Part shown: positions 51,634 to 61,058 of the stretch, one piece after another | Numbering within the stretch: the first letter of the stretch is position 1 | How the letters are laid out: each line of letters opens with the position of its first letter | Source: Enterococcaceae bacterium | GTDB taxonomy: Bacteria > Bacillota > Bacilli > Lactobacillales > Enterococcaceae | Length of the DNA: 64,000 nt | Direction: 5' to 3' | Assembly: GCA_022649665.1 (NCBI GenBank) | Contig: JALCOL010000003.1 | Span: forward strand, 222,924-286,923 | Position numbers and translations under genes: made by a program | The notes under the pieces: model-generated | What the model was told of the DNA's origin: nothing | Seen by the model: only the letters and a program-made list of their open reading frames with translations | The model's database searches: none

Positions 51634-53206
51634 GACGCTTCCCTCTTTTCTTCCAAGCCAGCAGATACGTTCCGACCTCAAAATTCAAACTTTGGATCGG
51701 GTTTTCCAAATCGATCCCGAGTTTCTCTTGGATTTTTCCCAGCCGGTAGCGGACGGTTTTTGGATGCAGGAACAAAGCGTCCGCAGTTTGCGTATAGTTG
51801 CGCTTGCTTTGAAAAAACTGCAGCAGTGTTTCAAACCAGTCATAATGCGCTTGCTCCATATCGCGCAGTGCTTCCGGGATCAGTTGTTCGGCAGCCTGCC
51901 AGTTCTCTTCTTTAGCAAAAAAACGAAAGATCCCCAAGTCCATGATGCTGACCACTTGGCCGATGTAAAATCTTTGATCGAACTCGATCGCTTCCAGACA
52001 TTCTGCCAAAACTTCTTTCAAATTTTCTTTTTCTTTGACACGGCTGATCGAAAAGATCAGATCCGGATAATCCTTCTGATAACCGGCGACCAGCTGCTTC
52101 AAACGTTCTTTGCTGATCTGTGAGTCTTTCTTCTCCAAATTGTACAGCAAGATCAAATAATTATGGTGTTCAAAGTACAAAACATGTTCGCGCAAAGCCC
52201 GCAGTTTTTTGCGGACTTGCCGTTTGATCAGCTGATCTTCAAGCGAAGCGGTTGAAAATGCCAGCCCTTGATAAAAAGAATAATGGTCCAGTCCTGCTTC
52301 ATTGAGCAGGCTGTCGAGCTCCTTGGTATTTTGCGGAGTATTTTGCAGGATCGCGTTCGCCAAATTGTTGAGCCGCATTCCGCGGTCGCGTTTCAACACA
52401 TACTCGAGCTGGAGCTTTTCCTGTAAGACATCGATGATATTTTCAATGATCATCATGTCCGTTTCTTTGATCTCGGCATCCTCGTTAAAGATCGTGAGCG
52501 TACATTCGGAGACGAAGCGGTTGATGATCGTCGTTTCGATCGCCGAAGTTTCGCGGGCCGTTTGATGATCGTAAAGGGTCAGCACAGTATAGCGGCCCTT
52601 TGCGAATTCGGAATTGTTCAGCTGTTCTTCGCGGACGATGACCCAATCTTTCGGTACACCGCCGAGCGCGATCCGGATATTTTCTTCCGGAATGATCAAC
52701 AAGCATGGCTTTTTGAGCATCAAAAAGGAAGCTTTCATGATCTGTTCAAAAGTCGAGTAGTTGCGTGTGAACCGTGAAAGCTTTTGGCGCACATCATAAT
52801 AGGTTTTAAGGACCAGCGACTGATGGTTGAGGAGCGGCTGATAGATCGCCAGCAGGATCTCTTCATACGTCACTTCGCGCGTGACTTTGATCAGCGGGAG
52901 CTCGTGCGCTTCGCATAGCTCGCTGAACCAGTAAGGGATCTTCGTGATCAAGCGATCCATCTTGATCACGATCCCGCTCACGCCGATCTCTTCTAATTTT
53001 TCAAAGAAATGATCGATCTCGCTTTGCGGCATATTATGAAAAGCATAAAACGATGTTAAGATCAGCTGGTTTTTACGACTCCAATTTTCGACATCGAGTG
53101 CTTCTAAGACCATGACTGATTCGACTTCGTGATCCAGACCGATGCCGTCTGTCAGCAATTTGCTGCCGCGGAAGACTTCCAGCCGGAGCATCTCGGAAAT
53201 TCTCAT
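51608..53206 (-). CDS. PucR family transcriptional regulator
   Basis: 532 residues. The N-terminal PucR domain (RISEMLRLEVFRGSKLLTDG, GIVIKMDRL) is followed by a GGDEF-like/CdaR middle domain and the C-terminal HTH_30: FFQSKRNYTQTADALFLHPKTVRYRLGKIQEKLGI. PucR-type regulators control purine and allantoin breakdown. It is divergent from the fdrA-DUF1116 gene across 140 bases and probably activates it. ATG behind AGGAG. The last 26 bases overlap the hydrolase gene. Confidence 0.88.
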   Translation of the reverse strand: MRISEMLRLEVFRGSKLLTDGIGLDHEVESVMVLEALDVENWSRKNQLILTSFYAFHNMPQSEIDHFFEKLEEIGVSGIVIKMDRLITKIPYWFSELCEAHELPLIKVTREVTYEEILLAIYQPLLNHQSLVLKTYYDVRQKLSRFTRNYSTFEQIMKASFLMLKKPCLLIIPEENIRIALGGVPKDWVIVREEQLNNSEFAKGRYTVLTLYDHQTARETSAIETTIINRFVSECTLTIFNEDAEIKETDMMIIENIIDVLQEKLQLEYVLKRDRGMRLNNLANAILQNTPQNTKELDSLLNEAGLDHYSFYQGLAFSTASLEDQLIKRQVRKKLRALREHVLYFEHHNYLILLYNLEKKDSQISKERLKQLVAGYQKDYPDLIFSISRVKEKENLKEVLAECLEAIEFDQRFYIGQVVSIMDLGIFRFFAKEENWQAAEQLIPEALRDMEQAHYDWFETLLQFFQSKRNYTQTADALFLHPKTVRYRLGKIQEKLGIDLENPIQSLNFEVGTYLLAWKKRGKRHGTNDPIN

Positions 53207-53238
53207 AATATTCTCCTTTTTTCCCTTTTAGGATAAAT

Positions 53239-53267
53239 ATCATAGCTTTTTTTTAGAATTCTGTCCA
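53239..53267 (-). promoter_or_regulatory. Promoter of pucR
   Basis: On the minus strand, TGGACA (53267-53262), a 17-base spacer and TATGAT (53244-53239). The divergent fdrA side has only a weak promoter (TAGAAT near 53292 without a good -35), which suits activation by PucR. Confidence 0.5.
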
Positions 53268-53346
53268 GTGAAAACGACTTCGCGGTTCTTTAGAATAGGA
53301 AATGTAAACAAACACACATCTTCTACCAACTAAAGGAGGATTTCTA

Positions 53347-56300
53347 ATGTTAAAAACTGTGATTTTAAAAAATAATTATCAAGATTCGATCAATCTGATG
53401 CTCCTTACAAATAAGATCAACGATCTGAAAGACGTTCAAATGAGCCAGATCATGATGGGAACCGACGCCAATAAAGATATTTTGAACAATACGCATCTTT
53501 TGACCGCCGAGGCAAAAGCCGCTTCACCGAACGATCTGATGATCGTCGTCGACAGCGATCAAAACGATATCATGGATGAAGTACTGCCGGCCGTTCATGA
53601 TTTTCTGGACGATCTGTCTGCTGGAACCGATAATCAAAAAGAAACTGCGGCAACGTCTTGGGACGAAGCGCTTGCGGCCTTGCCGGATGCAAATATGGCG
53701 CTCTTCAGTATCCCCGGCGAATATGGTGCTCCTGAAATGGAAAAAGCCTTGAAGAAAAATCTTCATGTCTTCTCATTCACCGATAATGTTTCCCTCGATG
53801 ATGAAGTGCGTTTGAAAAAATTAGCGCATGAAAAAGGACTGTTGATGATGGGTCCAGACTGCGGGACCGGGATCATTTCAAGCATCCCGATCGCTTTCAC
53901 AAATGTCGTTTCCCCAGGAAATATCGGCGTTGTCGGCGCATCCGGGACCGGCATCCAAGAAGTCACGACGATCATTGACCGCTTAGGCGGCGGCGTGATC
54001 CATGCGATCGGAACCGGCGGCCGCGATCTGAGTGACAAAGTCGGCGCGATCACCGTGAAAGACGCGATCGTTGCTCTCGAAAACCATGAACCGACCGACG
54101 TGATCTGCGTGATCTCCAAGCCGCCGGCAAAAGAAGTCCGCGATGAAGTCGTTGAACTTTTGCAAAGCGTCTCCAAACCAGTCGTTGCGATCTTCCTCGG
54201 TGAAAAACCGGAAAACCACGAAGGCAAAGTTTTCTTAGCCCATACTCTAGAAGAGACCGCTAAGATCGCGATCGATCTTGCCAACGACCGGCCGGTCAAA
54301 CCAAATTACTTTGAAAAAGTCACTTTGCCGGATCTCCCAGTCTTGGCCGAGAACAAAGAAATCAAAGGCCTTTACTCCGGCGGAACACTTGCTGCTGAAG
54401 CCGGCATGCTGATCTCTGAAGCCCTCCATTTAGATGGGTTGGTCAAAGAAGACGGTTTTATTTTGAAATCACACGGCTATGATGTGATCGATCTTGGCGA
54501 TGACATTTATACACAAGGCAAGCCGCATCCGATGATCGACCCGGAAGTCCGCATCAAGATGATCCATGACTATGCATCACAGCCCAACACTGGCGTGATC
54601 CTCTTCGATGTCGTTTTAGGCTACGGCGCACACCCCGATATGGCAGGCGCCCTTCTTCCAGCGATCAAAGAAGAACAGGCTCGTGCAGAAAAAGAAGGCC
54701 GCAAACTCTACTTCGTTGCAACAGTCGTCGGGACCGAAAAAGATCCGCAAAATTATGATGAAGCTGTCAAGAAATTGAAAGACAATGGGGTCTATGTGCT
54801 GCAAAGCAATGCCAAAGCCGTTCAATTCGCGCTTGATTTGAAAGGGATCCAACTTTCCGAAAAAGATAAAAAAGTGCTCCCTTATACTGGTAAAACGATC
54901 GAAGTACCAGCCGTCAGTGATAAAGTAATGGAACTATTGAATACAAAACCGCGCATCATCAATGTCGGTGTACAAAGTTTCAACGATTCGATCCGCGACT
55001 TCGGTGGCAAATCAGAACAGTTCAACTGGAAACCGCGTGCGAACGGCAACAAGAAAATGATCAAGATCTTGGATGCTTTGGATGATTATTCAGATATGAT
55101 CGATCAGGAAAATCAAAAAGTGATCGACAAAATCAAACAAGCTCAACCATTTTTGATCGATGTTGTGCCGGCGAAGTCGGTGATCCCAGAACTGAATGAA
55201 ACGAAAAAGACTCTTCTCCACGCCGGCCCCCCAATCACCTATGATCAAATGACCGGACCAATGCAAGGATCATGCGTCGGCGCAGCACTCTTTGAAGGCT
55301 GGGCCAAAAATGAAGACGAAGCTCGGCGGCTCTTAGAATCCGGTGAAGTCCGCTTCATCCCTTGCCATCATGTCCATGCTGTTGGACCAATGGGCGGGAT
55401 CACTTCTGCTAATATGCCGGTCGTCGTAGTTGAAAATCGTTTAGACGGCACACGCGCCTACTGCACGATGAACGAAGGGATCGGGAAAGTATTGCGATTC
55501 GGCGCCTATTCTAAAGAAGTCATCGACCGTTTGAACTGGATGAAAGATATCTTGGGACCAACGATTGCTCAAGCTCTCAAGAAAACTGAAGATGGTTTGA
55601 ACTTGAATGTTTTGATCGCGCGTTCGATCACGATGGGCGATGAATTCCATCAACGCAATATCGCTGCTTCGCTCAACTTCTTGAAAGAAATGGCGCCTTT
55701 GATCACAGAGCTTTCGATCGCTGAACAGCAAAAATACGATGTGATCAAATTCCTTGCCGATACTGATCAATTCTTCTTGAATATCATGATGGCGACCGGC
55801 AAATCGATCGTTGATGCCGCAAGAAAAGACGCAAAAGGCACGATCGTAACGACCATGACCCGAAACGGTGTCAACTTTGGTGTCCGCAGCGCACAAGCCG
55901 GCGACAAATGGTTTGAAGCACCGGTCAATACACCCGTTGGTCTTTACTTCACCGGTTTTAGCGAAAAGGATGGCAATCCGGATATCGGCGACAGCTCGAT
56001 CACTGAAACGGTCGGCGTTGGCGCGATGGCAATGATCGCGGCTCCTGGCGTTACTCGTTTCGTGGGCGCAGGCGGCTTCCAAGATGCGCTCGATATTTCG
56101 AACGAAATGGAAAAAATCTGCGTGACCCACAATCCAAATTGGACGATCCCGACTTGGGACTTTAAAGGGACCAATCTTGGAATCGATATCCGCAAAGTCG
56201 TCGAAACTGGGATCACGCCGCTGATCAACACCGGAATCGCCAACAAAAAAGCCGGCGTCGGCCAAGTCGGTGCCGGAACAGTTCGCGCACCGCTGGGATG

Positions 56301-56355
56301 CTTTGAAAAAGCATTGGAAGACTATGCAAAAGAGTTGGGAATCAATGTCGACTAA
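53347..56355 (+). CDS. Fused FdrA (AllF-like) and DUF1116 (AllG-like) protein
   Basis: 1002 residues. Residues 1 to ~515 are FdrA, a succinyl-CoA-synthetase-like protein: LLMMGPDCGTGIIS, VVGASGTGIQEVTTIIDRLGG, and GLYSGGTLAAEAGML. Residues ~530-1002 are the DUF1116/YlbE domain: NVGVQSFNDSIRDFGG, AGPPITYDQMTGPMQG, FIPCHHVHAVGPMGG and GAGTVRAPLGCFEKAL. In E. coli fdrA, ylbE and ylbF were reported to encode oxamate carbamoyltransferase (AllFGH), which ends allantoin breakdown by making carbamoyl phosphate and oxamate. Here the first two are one chain. The substrate is inferred from family only. AAAGGAGG precedes the ATG. Confidence 0.88.
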   Translation: MLKTVILKNNYQDSINLMLLTNKINDLKDVQMSQIMMGTDANKDILNNTHLLTAEAKAASPNDLMIVVDSDQNDIMDEVLPAVHDFLDDLSAGTDNQKETAATSWDEALAALPDANMALFSIPGEYGAPEMEKALKKNLHVFSFTDNVSLDDEVRLKKLAHEKGLLMMGPDCGTGIISSIPIAFTNVVSPGNIGVVGASGTGIQEVTTIIDRLGGGVIHAIGTGGRDLSDKVGAITVKDAIVALENHEPTDVICVISKPPAKEVRDEVVELLQSVSKPVVAIFLGEKPENHEGKVFLAHTLEETAKIAIDLANDRPVKPNYFEKVTLPDLPVLAENKEIKGLYSGGTLAAEAGMLISEALHLDGLVKEDGFILKSHGYDVIDLGDDIYTQGKPHPMIDPEVRIKMIHDYASQPNTGVILFDVVLGYGAHPDMAGALLPAIKEEQARAEKEGRKLYFVATVVGTEKDPQNYDEAVKKLKDNGVYVLQSNAKAVQFALDLKGIQLSEKDKKVLPYTGKTIEVPAVSDKVMELLNTKPRIINVGVQSFNDSIRDFGGKSEQFNWKPRANGNKKMIKILDALDDYSDMIDQENQKVIDKIKQAQPFLIDVVPAKSVIPELNETKKTLLHAGPPITYDQMTGPMQGSCVGAALFEGWAKNEDEARRLLESGEVRFIPCHHVHAVGPMGGITSANMPVVVVENRLDGTRAYCTMNEGIGKVLRFGAYSKEVIDRLNWMKDILGPTIAQALKKTEDGLNLNVLIARSITMGDEFHQRNIAASLNFLKEMAPLITELSIAEQQKYDVIKFLADTDQFFLNIMMATGKSIVDAARKDAKGTIVTTMTRNGVNFGVRSAQAGDKWFEAPVNTPVGLYFTGFSEKDGNPDIGDSSITETVGVGAMAMIAAPGVTRFVGAGGFQDALDISNEMEKICVTHNPNWTIPTWDFKGTNLGIDIRKVVETGITPLINTGIANKKAGVGQVGAGTVRAPLGCFEKALEDYAKELGINVD

Positions 56356-57178
56356 TCGGATCCAGATCAGCGAATATCTTCTGCCGCTTGCCCAATTCGG
56401 CAAATTAGGCAAAGTCCACAGTGTTTTTGACCACTCCTTTAATCTGGAGTTTACCGGAAAACTGGTCAATATCGCGAATTACCATGAATATCTATCCAGT
56501 TACGGGATCTTTCTTACCAAAGAGCTGTTTGATGCTGTCCAGCCGTTTGCCGCCCTCGGCAATGTCGTAAAGCTCGCCGGGGAGACTCTCACGTTTTACA
56601 GCAGAGGCGGCGTCAAGCACCTTGATTTAACCGATGCAGAGCCTGTTTCACTGCAAATAAAGCCGATTCCCTACCGGCGTGCGCAGCTGCTGCAATTAAA
56701 AGAGCTTTTGGAAAAGGAAAAGCTCGGCGAACGCATCGGGATCGAACAAAATGATACTTTTCAGCAGATCGCCGCGGAGCTGGCTGCAGCTCCGCAGCCG
56801 CGCTGGGAGGCAATCGGCAAATTTCTTGTCGGCCGCGGGCAAGGTTTGACGCCAAGCGGCGATGACATGCTGGTTTCTTATCTTTTTGTTTTAAAAATGT
56901 TTCAAGATCCGCGAGCGTCTGCTCTTTCAGCAATGCTCGCTCAACATGAAAACACCACGACCGATATCAGCAAAGCATATATCCAGGCGATTTCTGCCGG
57001 ATATGTGAACTCATTGATTTATGACTTTTATCAAGATTTAAAAAATCAAGCACCCCTCCAAAAAATACACCTGGATATCGAAAAGATCGAGGCGATCGGC
57101 CATACGTCGGGAAAAGATATGTGCTATGGGATCCTGCTCGCCATCTCTTCGATGATTCATTTACGAAAAGGAGAATGA
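56345..57178 (+). CDS. DUF2877 (YlbF/AllH-like) protein
   Basis: 277 residues. The DUF2877 hallmark GRGQGLTPSGDDMLVSYLF is present, with HENTTTDISKAYIQAI and IGHTSGKDMCYGILLAI. It is the third part of the AllFGH-like set. ATG 56345 overlaps the end of the fusion gene by 11 bases, which argues for equal expression. The frame continues upstream to 56270 inside the preceding gene. No carbamate kinase is found after it, unlike the E. coli set. Confidence 0.85.
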   Translation: MSTNRIQISEYLLPLAQFGKLGKVHSVFDHSFNLEFTGKLVNIANYHEYLSSYGIFLTKELFDAVQPFAALGNVVKLAGETLTFYSRGGVKHLDLTDAEPVSLQIKPIPYRRAQLLQLKELLEKEKLGERIGIEQNDTFQQIAAELAAAPQPRWEAIGKFLVGRGQGLTPSGDDMLVSYLFVLKMFQDPRASALSAMLAQHENTTTDISKAYIQAISAGYVNSLIYDFYQDLKNQAPLQKIHLDIEKIEAIGHTSGKDMCYGILLAISSMIHLRKGE

Positions 57179-57181
57179 CAG

Positions 57182-58435
57182 ATGGAGCAATCAAACGGAA
57201 AACCGGCGGTGACCGTCGGCAAAAATTACTGGATCAAGGTCGTAGCGCTCTTCTTCTTCGGCTGGATCTTAATGTACGCCACGCGAACGATCTTCAACCC
57301 GATCATGGGCGTGATCGGCAAAAACTTTGGCCTCAGCAATACTCAGCTGGGCTTGGCAAATAGTATCTTCTTTCTGACTTATGCGATCTTCCAAGTCCCG
57401 TTCGGTGTGATCGGCGACAAGATCGGCCGCAAAGTCGTGATCACGATTGGATTTTTGATCATGGGCGTCATGACTTACTTCAGCGGCTTAGCAACGACCT
57501 TTGCGATGTTCTTGATCATCCGCGCACTTGCCGGTCTTGGGCAGGGTGCATACTATGGCCCGCAATACGCACTTTCAACGGAAGCGATCCCCGAAGACAA
57601 ACTGACGCTCGGAACTGCGATCATCAACAGCGGGATGGCGTTTGGGACCTCCGGCGGCTACTTGTTATCCAGTACGATGGTGCTGCAAAACGGTGCCCAT
57701 TGGAGCAAACCATTCTTCGTGATGGCGATCCCCACGATTATTTTGGCGATCCTGTTCTTTACTTTGCTGAAAGAAAAAATCGTGCGTCCTGGTGAAAAAC
57801 CGCAAGCGGCTCAGGAAAAGACTGAACCGGAACACAAAGTTTCTTTCAAATCGATCATTTCAAATAAAAATCTTTTAGCTGCTTTTGTTCTTTGTTTCAC
57901 CAGTATTTACGCAAATTTCGTGATCATCACTTGGCTGCCGTCATTCTTGATTTCAGAACGCGGTTTTGTTGGTTCAAGCGTTGGCTTCATTTCTTCATTA
58001 GTTCCGTGGGCTTCGATCCCCGGTGCCCTGATCTTTGCACGGATCGCAGATAAATTCGGCAGTACGAAAAAACTCGTTTATCTCCTCGTGCCGCTTTCCA
58101 TCTTATCGGTCTTCTCGATCGCGTTCGTCACGAATCGGGCGATCTTGATCGCTGTCTTGATCCTTTACGGCTTGACCGGCAAACTGGCGATCGATCCGAT
58201 CATCGTTGCTTATGTTACGAAAAACGCGCCGAAAGGTTCACTTTCGACGACGCTCAGTGCTTACAACTTTATCGGCATGTCTGGTTCGATCCTAGCGCCT
58301 TATATCACTGGCTTCTTGGCAGACAGCCTCGGCTCGATGAAAGTCGGCTTTTACTTGGCATGTATCCTGCTTGTGATCGGGCTGGCGTTCTTCGCGATCG
58401 TCGCCAAAGACACGAAAAAAACTGCTGCAGAATAA
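57182..58435 (+). CDS. MFS transporter of the anion:cation symporter type
   Basis: 417 residues with 12 membrane helices; MYATRTIFNPIMGVIGKNFGLS in helix 1 and GVIGDKIGRKVVITIGF in loop 2-3 fit the ACS/phthalate-permease-like group. It lies 3 bases behind the DUF2877 gene, with GGAG before the ATG, so it belongs to the same operon. It probably imports the substrate of the pathway (allantoate, oxamate or a related anion), which is an inference. Confidence 0.82.
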   Translation: MEQSNGKPAVTVGKNYWIKVVALFFFGWILMYATRTIFNPIMGVIGKNFGLSNTQLGLANSIFFLTYAIFQVPFGVIGDKIGRKVVITIGFLIMGVMTYFSGLATTFAMFLIIRALAGLGQGAYYGPQYALSTEAIPEDKLTLGTAIINSGMAFGTSGGYLLSSTMVLQNGAHWSKPFFVMAIPTIILAILFFTLLKEKIVRPGEKPQAAQEKTEPEHKVSFKSIISNKNLLAAFVLCFTSIYANFVIITWLPSFLISERGFVGSSVGFISSLVPWASIPGALIFARIADKFGSTKKLVYLLVPLSILSVFSIAFVTNRAILIAVLILYGLTGKLAIDPIIVAYVTKNAPKGSLSTTLSAYNFIGMSGSILAPYITGFLADSLGSMKVGFYLACILLVIGLAFFAIVAKDTKKTAAE

Positions 58436-58452
58436 TAAACGTGAAAAATCAA

Positions 58453-58488
58453 TCAGGAGCAGGATTTCACTGCTCCTGACGGATTTTT
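58453..58488 (+). terminator. Terminator of the fdrA operon
   Basis: Arms TCAGGAGCAG and CTGCTCCTGA with a 7-base loop are followed by a T-rich tract. Confidence 0.65.
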
Positions 58489-58568
58489 CGCTCAATTGTG
58501 AATTGTTGTACATATTTTGACTGATCAACTACATAGCTCATAGTCTTTGTTGAACAGGAGGAAACCCC

Positions 58569-59789
58569 ATGAAAATCAAAGGATCGATGATCAGTCAAAT
58601 TATGATCGCTGTTGTGCTCGGTATTTTATTCGGTTTACTGCTCCCAAGCTTTGCGCATTCGCTTGAGATCTTTGGTCAAATCTTTCTGCGGCTGATGCAA
58701 ATGGCGATCCCGCTCTTAGTGCTCGGCCAGATCATTCAAGCCGTCGGCGGGATCAAACCAGCGGAGCTGACCAAGTTAGGCGTAAGGACGATCCTGGTTT
58801 TTGGGATCTCCTCTGTTTTAGCGGCTGCTTGGGGGATCCTGCTCGCTGTCCTCTTTAAACCGGGTGTTGGTGTCAATCTAGCAAGCACCGCCGGAGCAGC
58901 CGTTAAAACTCAAACCTTGACCGCGAAAGAAACGGTCCTAAGCTTCTTTTCCGATAATATTTTTTCTTCGCTTTCCAAAGGTTCGATCGTCCAAATCATC
59001 GTTTTTGCGATCCTTTTCGGTTTGGCACTTGGCAAACTGATGCAGCTCCATCCAGAATCAAAACTCTATCAGATCATCCTCGATTTTAACGAAGTGATCA
59101 TTGAGATCATTCGGTTCGTAATGTATCTGGCGCCGCTCGGGATCTTTGCCTTGATCGCCTCAACGATCAGCAACCTCGGGCTCAAGATCATCATCCCGCT
59201 TGTCAAATATTTAGCGGTCTACGGGACAGCGACATTTCTCTTCATGGCCATTTGGCTGATCGTGCTGATGATCTACGGCAAGCTCAATCCGCTGCGGATG
59301 ATCCGCAATATGAAAGATATGTCCGTGATGGCGCTCGCAACGACCTCTTCGGCAGTCACGCTGCCGATCGAAATGGAAGAAGCGAAACACAAATTAGGTT
59401 TGAGCCCGCGCGTCGCCAACTTAGTCCTGCCGCTCGGGATGTCGCTCAACAGCAACGGTGCCGCGATGCATATGGCCCTGACCGTCGTGACGATCGCACA
59501 GATGTATCAAGTCGAATTCGATTTGCAAAAATTGCTATATTTAGCGATCATGGCCACCTTCGTTTCGCTGGCGAATGCCGTCGTTCCAGGAGCAGGTTTA
59601 GTTTCGCTGGCGATCATTGTGCCGCAGATGGGCTTGCCGATCGAGAGCATCGCGATCTTTGCAGGCGTTGAATGGTTCGTTGGAATGCTGCGGACGATCC
59701 TGAATGTCAATTCAGATGTGTATTCAGCAGTCCTCGTAGCAAAATCTACCAATGAATTGGATTATACGATCTTCAATCAAAAAGACTAA
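58569..59789 (+). CDS. Dicarboxylate/amino acid:cation symporter (DAACS)
   Basis: 406 residues, GltP/DctA-like. Recognisable stretches are FLRLMQMAIPLLVLGQI (helix 2 region), ATTSSAVTLPIEMEEA (the serine-rich hairpin 1), MSLNSNGAAMHMALT (helix 7 sodium site) and GVEWFVGMLRTILNVNSD (helix 8). It takes up dicarboxylates or acidic amino acids with Na+ or H+. AGGAGG precedes the ATG; it is separated from the fdrA operon by a terminator. Confidence 0.9.
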   Translation: MKIKGSMISQIMIAVVLGILFGLLLPSFAHSLEIFGQIFLRLMQMAIPLLVLGQIIQAVGGIKPAELTKLGVRTILVFGISSVLAAAWGILLAVLFKPGVGVNLASTAGAAVKTQTLTAKETVLSFFSDNIFSSLSKGSIVQIIVFAILFGLALGKLMQLHPESKLYQIILDFNEVIIEIIRFVMYLAPLGIFALIASTISNLGLKIIIPLVKYLAVYGTATFLFMAIWLIVLMIYGKLNPLRMIRNMKDMSVMALATTSSAVTLPIEMEEAKHKLGLSPRVANLVLPLGMSLNSNGAAMHMALTVVTIAQMYQVEFDLQKLLYLAIMATFVSLANAVVPGAGLVSLAIIVPQMGLPIESIAIFAGVEWFVGMLRTILNVNSDVYSAVLVAKSTNELDYTIFNQKD

Positions 59790-59790
59790 A

Positions 59791-59826
59791 AAACGGGTTT
59801 CCTTCGAAAGGGAAACCCGTTTTTTC
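59791..59826. terminator. Bidirectional terminator after the DAACS gene
   Basis: A stem with arms AAACGGGTTTCCC-like and GGGAAACCCGTTT is followed by T6, between convergent genes. Confidence 0.8.
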
Positions 59827-59827
59827 A

Positions 59828-60384
59828 TCATTTGCTCAGATCTCTGATTTTTTTGGCAGGAACGCCGCCGACCAATGTATTCGCTGGAATGTCTTTTGTT
59901 ACCACTGCTCCCGCGGCAATAATGACATTGTTGCCGATCGTTACGCCAGGGGTGATCGTCACATTTCTGCCGATCCAGACATCGCTGCCGATCGTCACGG
60001 GCGAAGCGATCGCCAAATACTTCCGCCGGTCCAGCTTATCCAGCGGATGGTTGACGGTATAAATATCAACGTTCGGACCAACTAAGACATGATTGCCAAA
60101 AGTTACCGGTGCGATATCGAGGATCGTTAAATTATAATTCGACAAAAAATCATGGCCTATATGAATATTCTTGCCGTTATCGCAATTGAATCCGCCTTGG
60201 ACGGAAAGATTCTTGCCGGCAGAACCTACGATTTCACGCATCTTTTGAATCTGTTTTTCCGGTTCGGTCGCAGGGATCTCATTGAATTCCTGACATAATT
60301 TTGCTGCATTGCCTTTCTAGCAGCGACTTCCGGATCGAGAAAGTAATATTCTAATCCAGCATCTAGTTTTTCGATCTCCCGCAT
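59828..60384 (-). pseudogene. Maltose/galactoside O-acetyltransferase-like gene with one-base frameshift
   Basis: Left-handed beta-helix acetyltransferase. From ATG 60384 (AAGGAG upstream) the N-terminal part reads MREIEKLDAGLEYYFLDPEV then AARKAM. Then one base is missing near 60308; in the shifted frame [20 protein letters not shown] leads straight into the intact part, [20 protein letters not shown], with hexapeptide repeats ([24 protein letters not shown]) to TAA at 59828. The catalytic His is in IYTVNHPLD. As written only the 137-residue C-terminal part could be made, from ATG 60241. It acetylates sugars with acetyl-CoA. True mutation or sequencing error cannot be told. Confidence 0.75.
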
Positions 60385-60425
60385 GGCAATCTCTCCTTTT
60401 TCCATAATTTTCTATTTTTGTTTTT

Positions 60426-60986
60426 CTACTTCATATTATTTCGCTGAAAGATAATCGGTTCGTCAAAACCGAAAACTTGTTTTCCTTTTGAATACATCGT
60501 CTCTTTGACATTCAGCATATCCGGCGAAATCGTTTGTTCCAACTCGAAAATCGTCGTTGGTGTAAATTCGCTGACTGATTTTCCGTAAAAGTCCTCTCCG
60601 CTTTTGGCATAGCGGATCGGATTGAATTTTGGGTTGATCGCCAGATCTTCATATTTGATTTTCGGCAGCTCTTCGTATTTTTTATTGCGTGCTTCCTTTG
60701 GCAAATCAACTGACAACAATTCGACTTGTGAAATCGCACTTTTACGAATCAAAAAAAGATCAGATTTGAATCGCGAGCTGCCATGTACATCATAATAGCT
60801 TTCTTCAAATAAGTAATATCCGGCAAAGTCAGCCGGCAGATCTTCGATTTGCGGATTCATCAGAAAGTTGCGATGACGTGCGAATGGAAAATGCTGCTGT
60901 TCCTCTTTGCTCATCTGCTCGAATTGTTCTTGGTTGTCAAAAGTTCCGACTAGATCATTTTTCAATTCTTCTAAATTTTGGTTCAT
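60426..60986 (-). CDS. Uncharacterised protein with faint CpcT-like N-terminus, 186 residues
   Basis: No family is securely recognised. The N-terminal pattern DLVGTFDNQEQFEQM, then a partly charged segment with FARHRNFLMNPQ and YYLFEESYYD, faintly recalls CpcT/CpeT-like proteins, but there is no phycobilin context. It is predicted soluble and acidic, with beta-rich middle and no signal. ATG behind GGGAGGG; AT-rich spacer before it. It is 42 bases before the acetyltransferase gene on the same strand, so they may be cotranscribed. Confidence 0.55.
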   Translation of the reverse strand: MNQNLEELKNDLVGTFDNQEQFEQMSKEEQQHFPFARHRNFLMNPQIEDLPADFAGYYLFEESYYDVHGSSRFKSDLFLIRKSAISQVELLSVDLPKEARNKKYEELPKIKYEDLAINPKFNPIRYAKSGEDFYGKSVSEFTPTTIFELEQTISPDMLNVKETMYSKGKQVFGFDEPIIFQRNNMK

Positions 60987-61058
60987 GCTAATCCCTCCCC
61001 AAATGGACTAGATTCATTATACCATTTCACTCAAATCAAGTTGTTTTCAAAACGCTCG

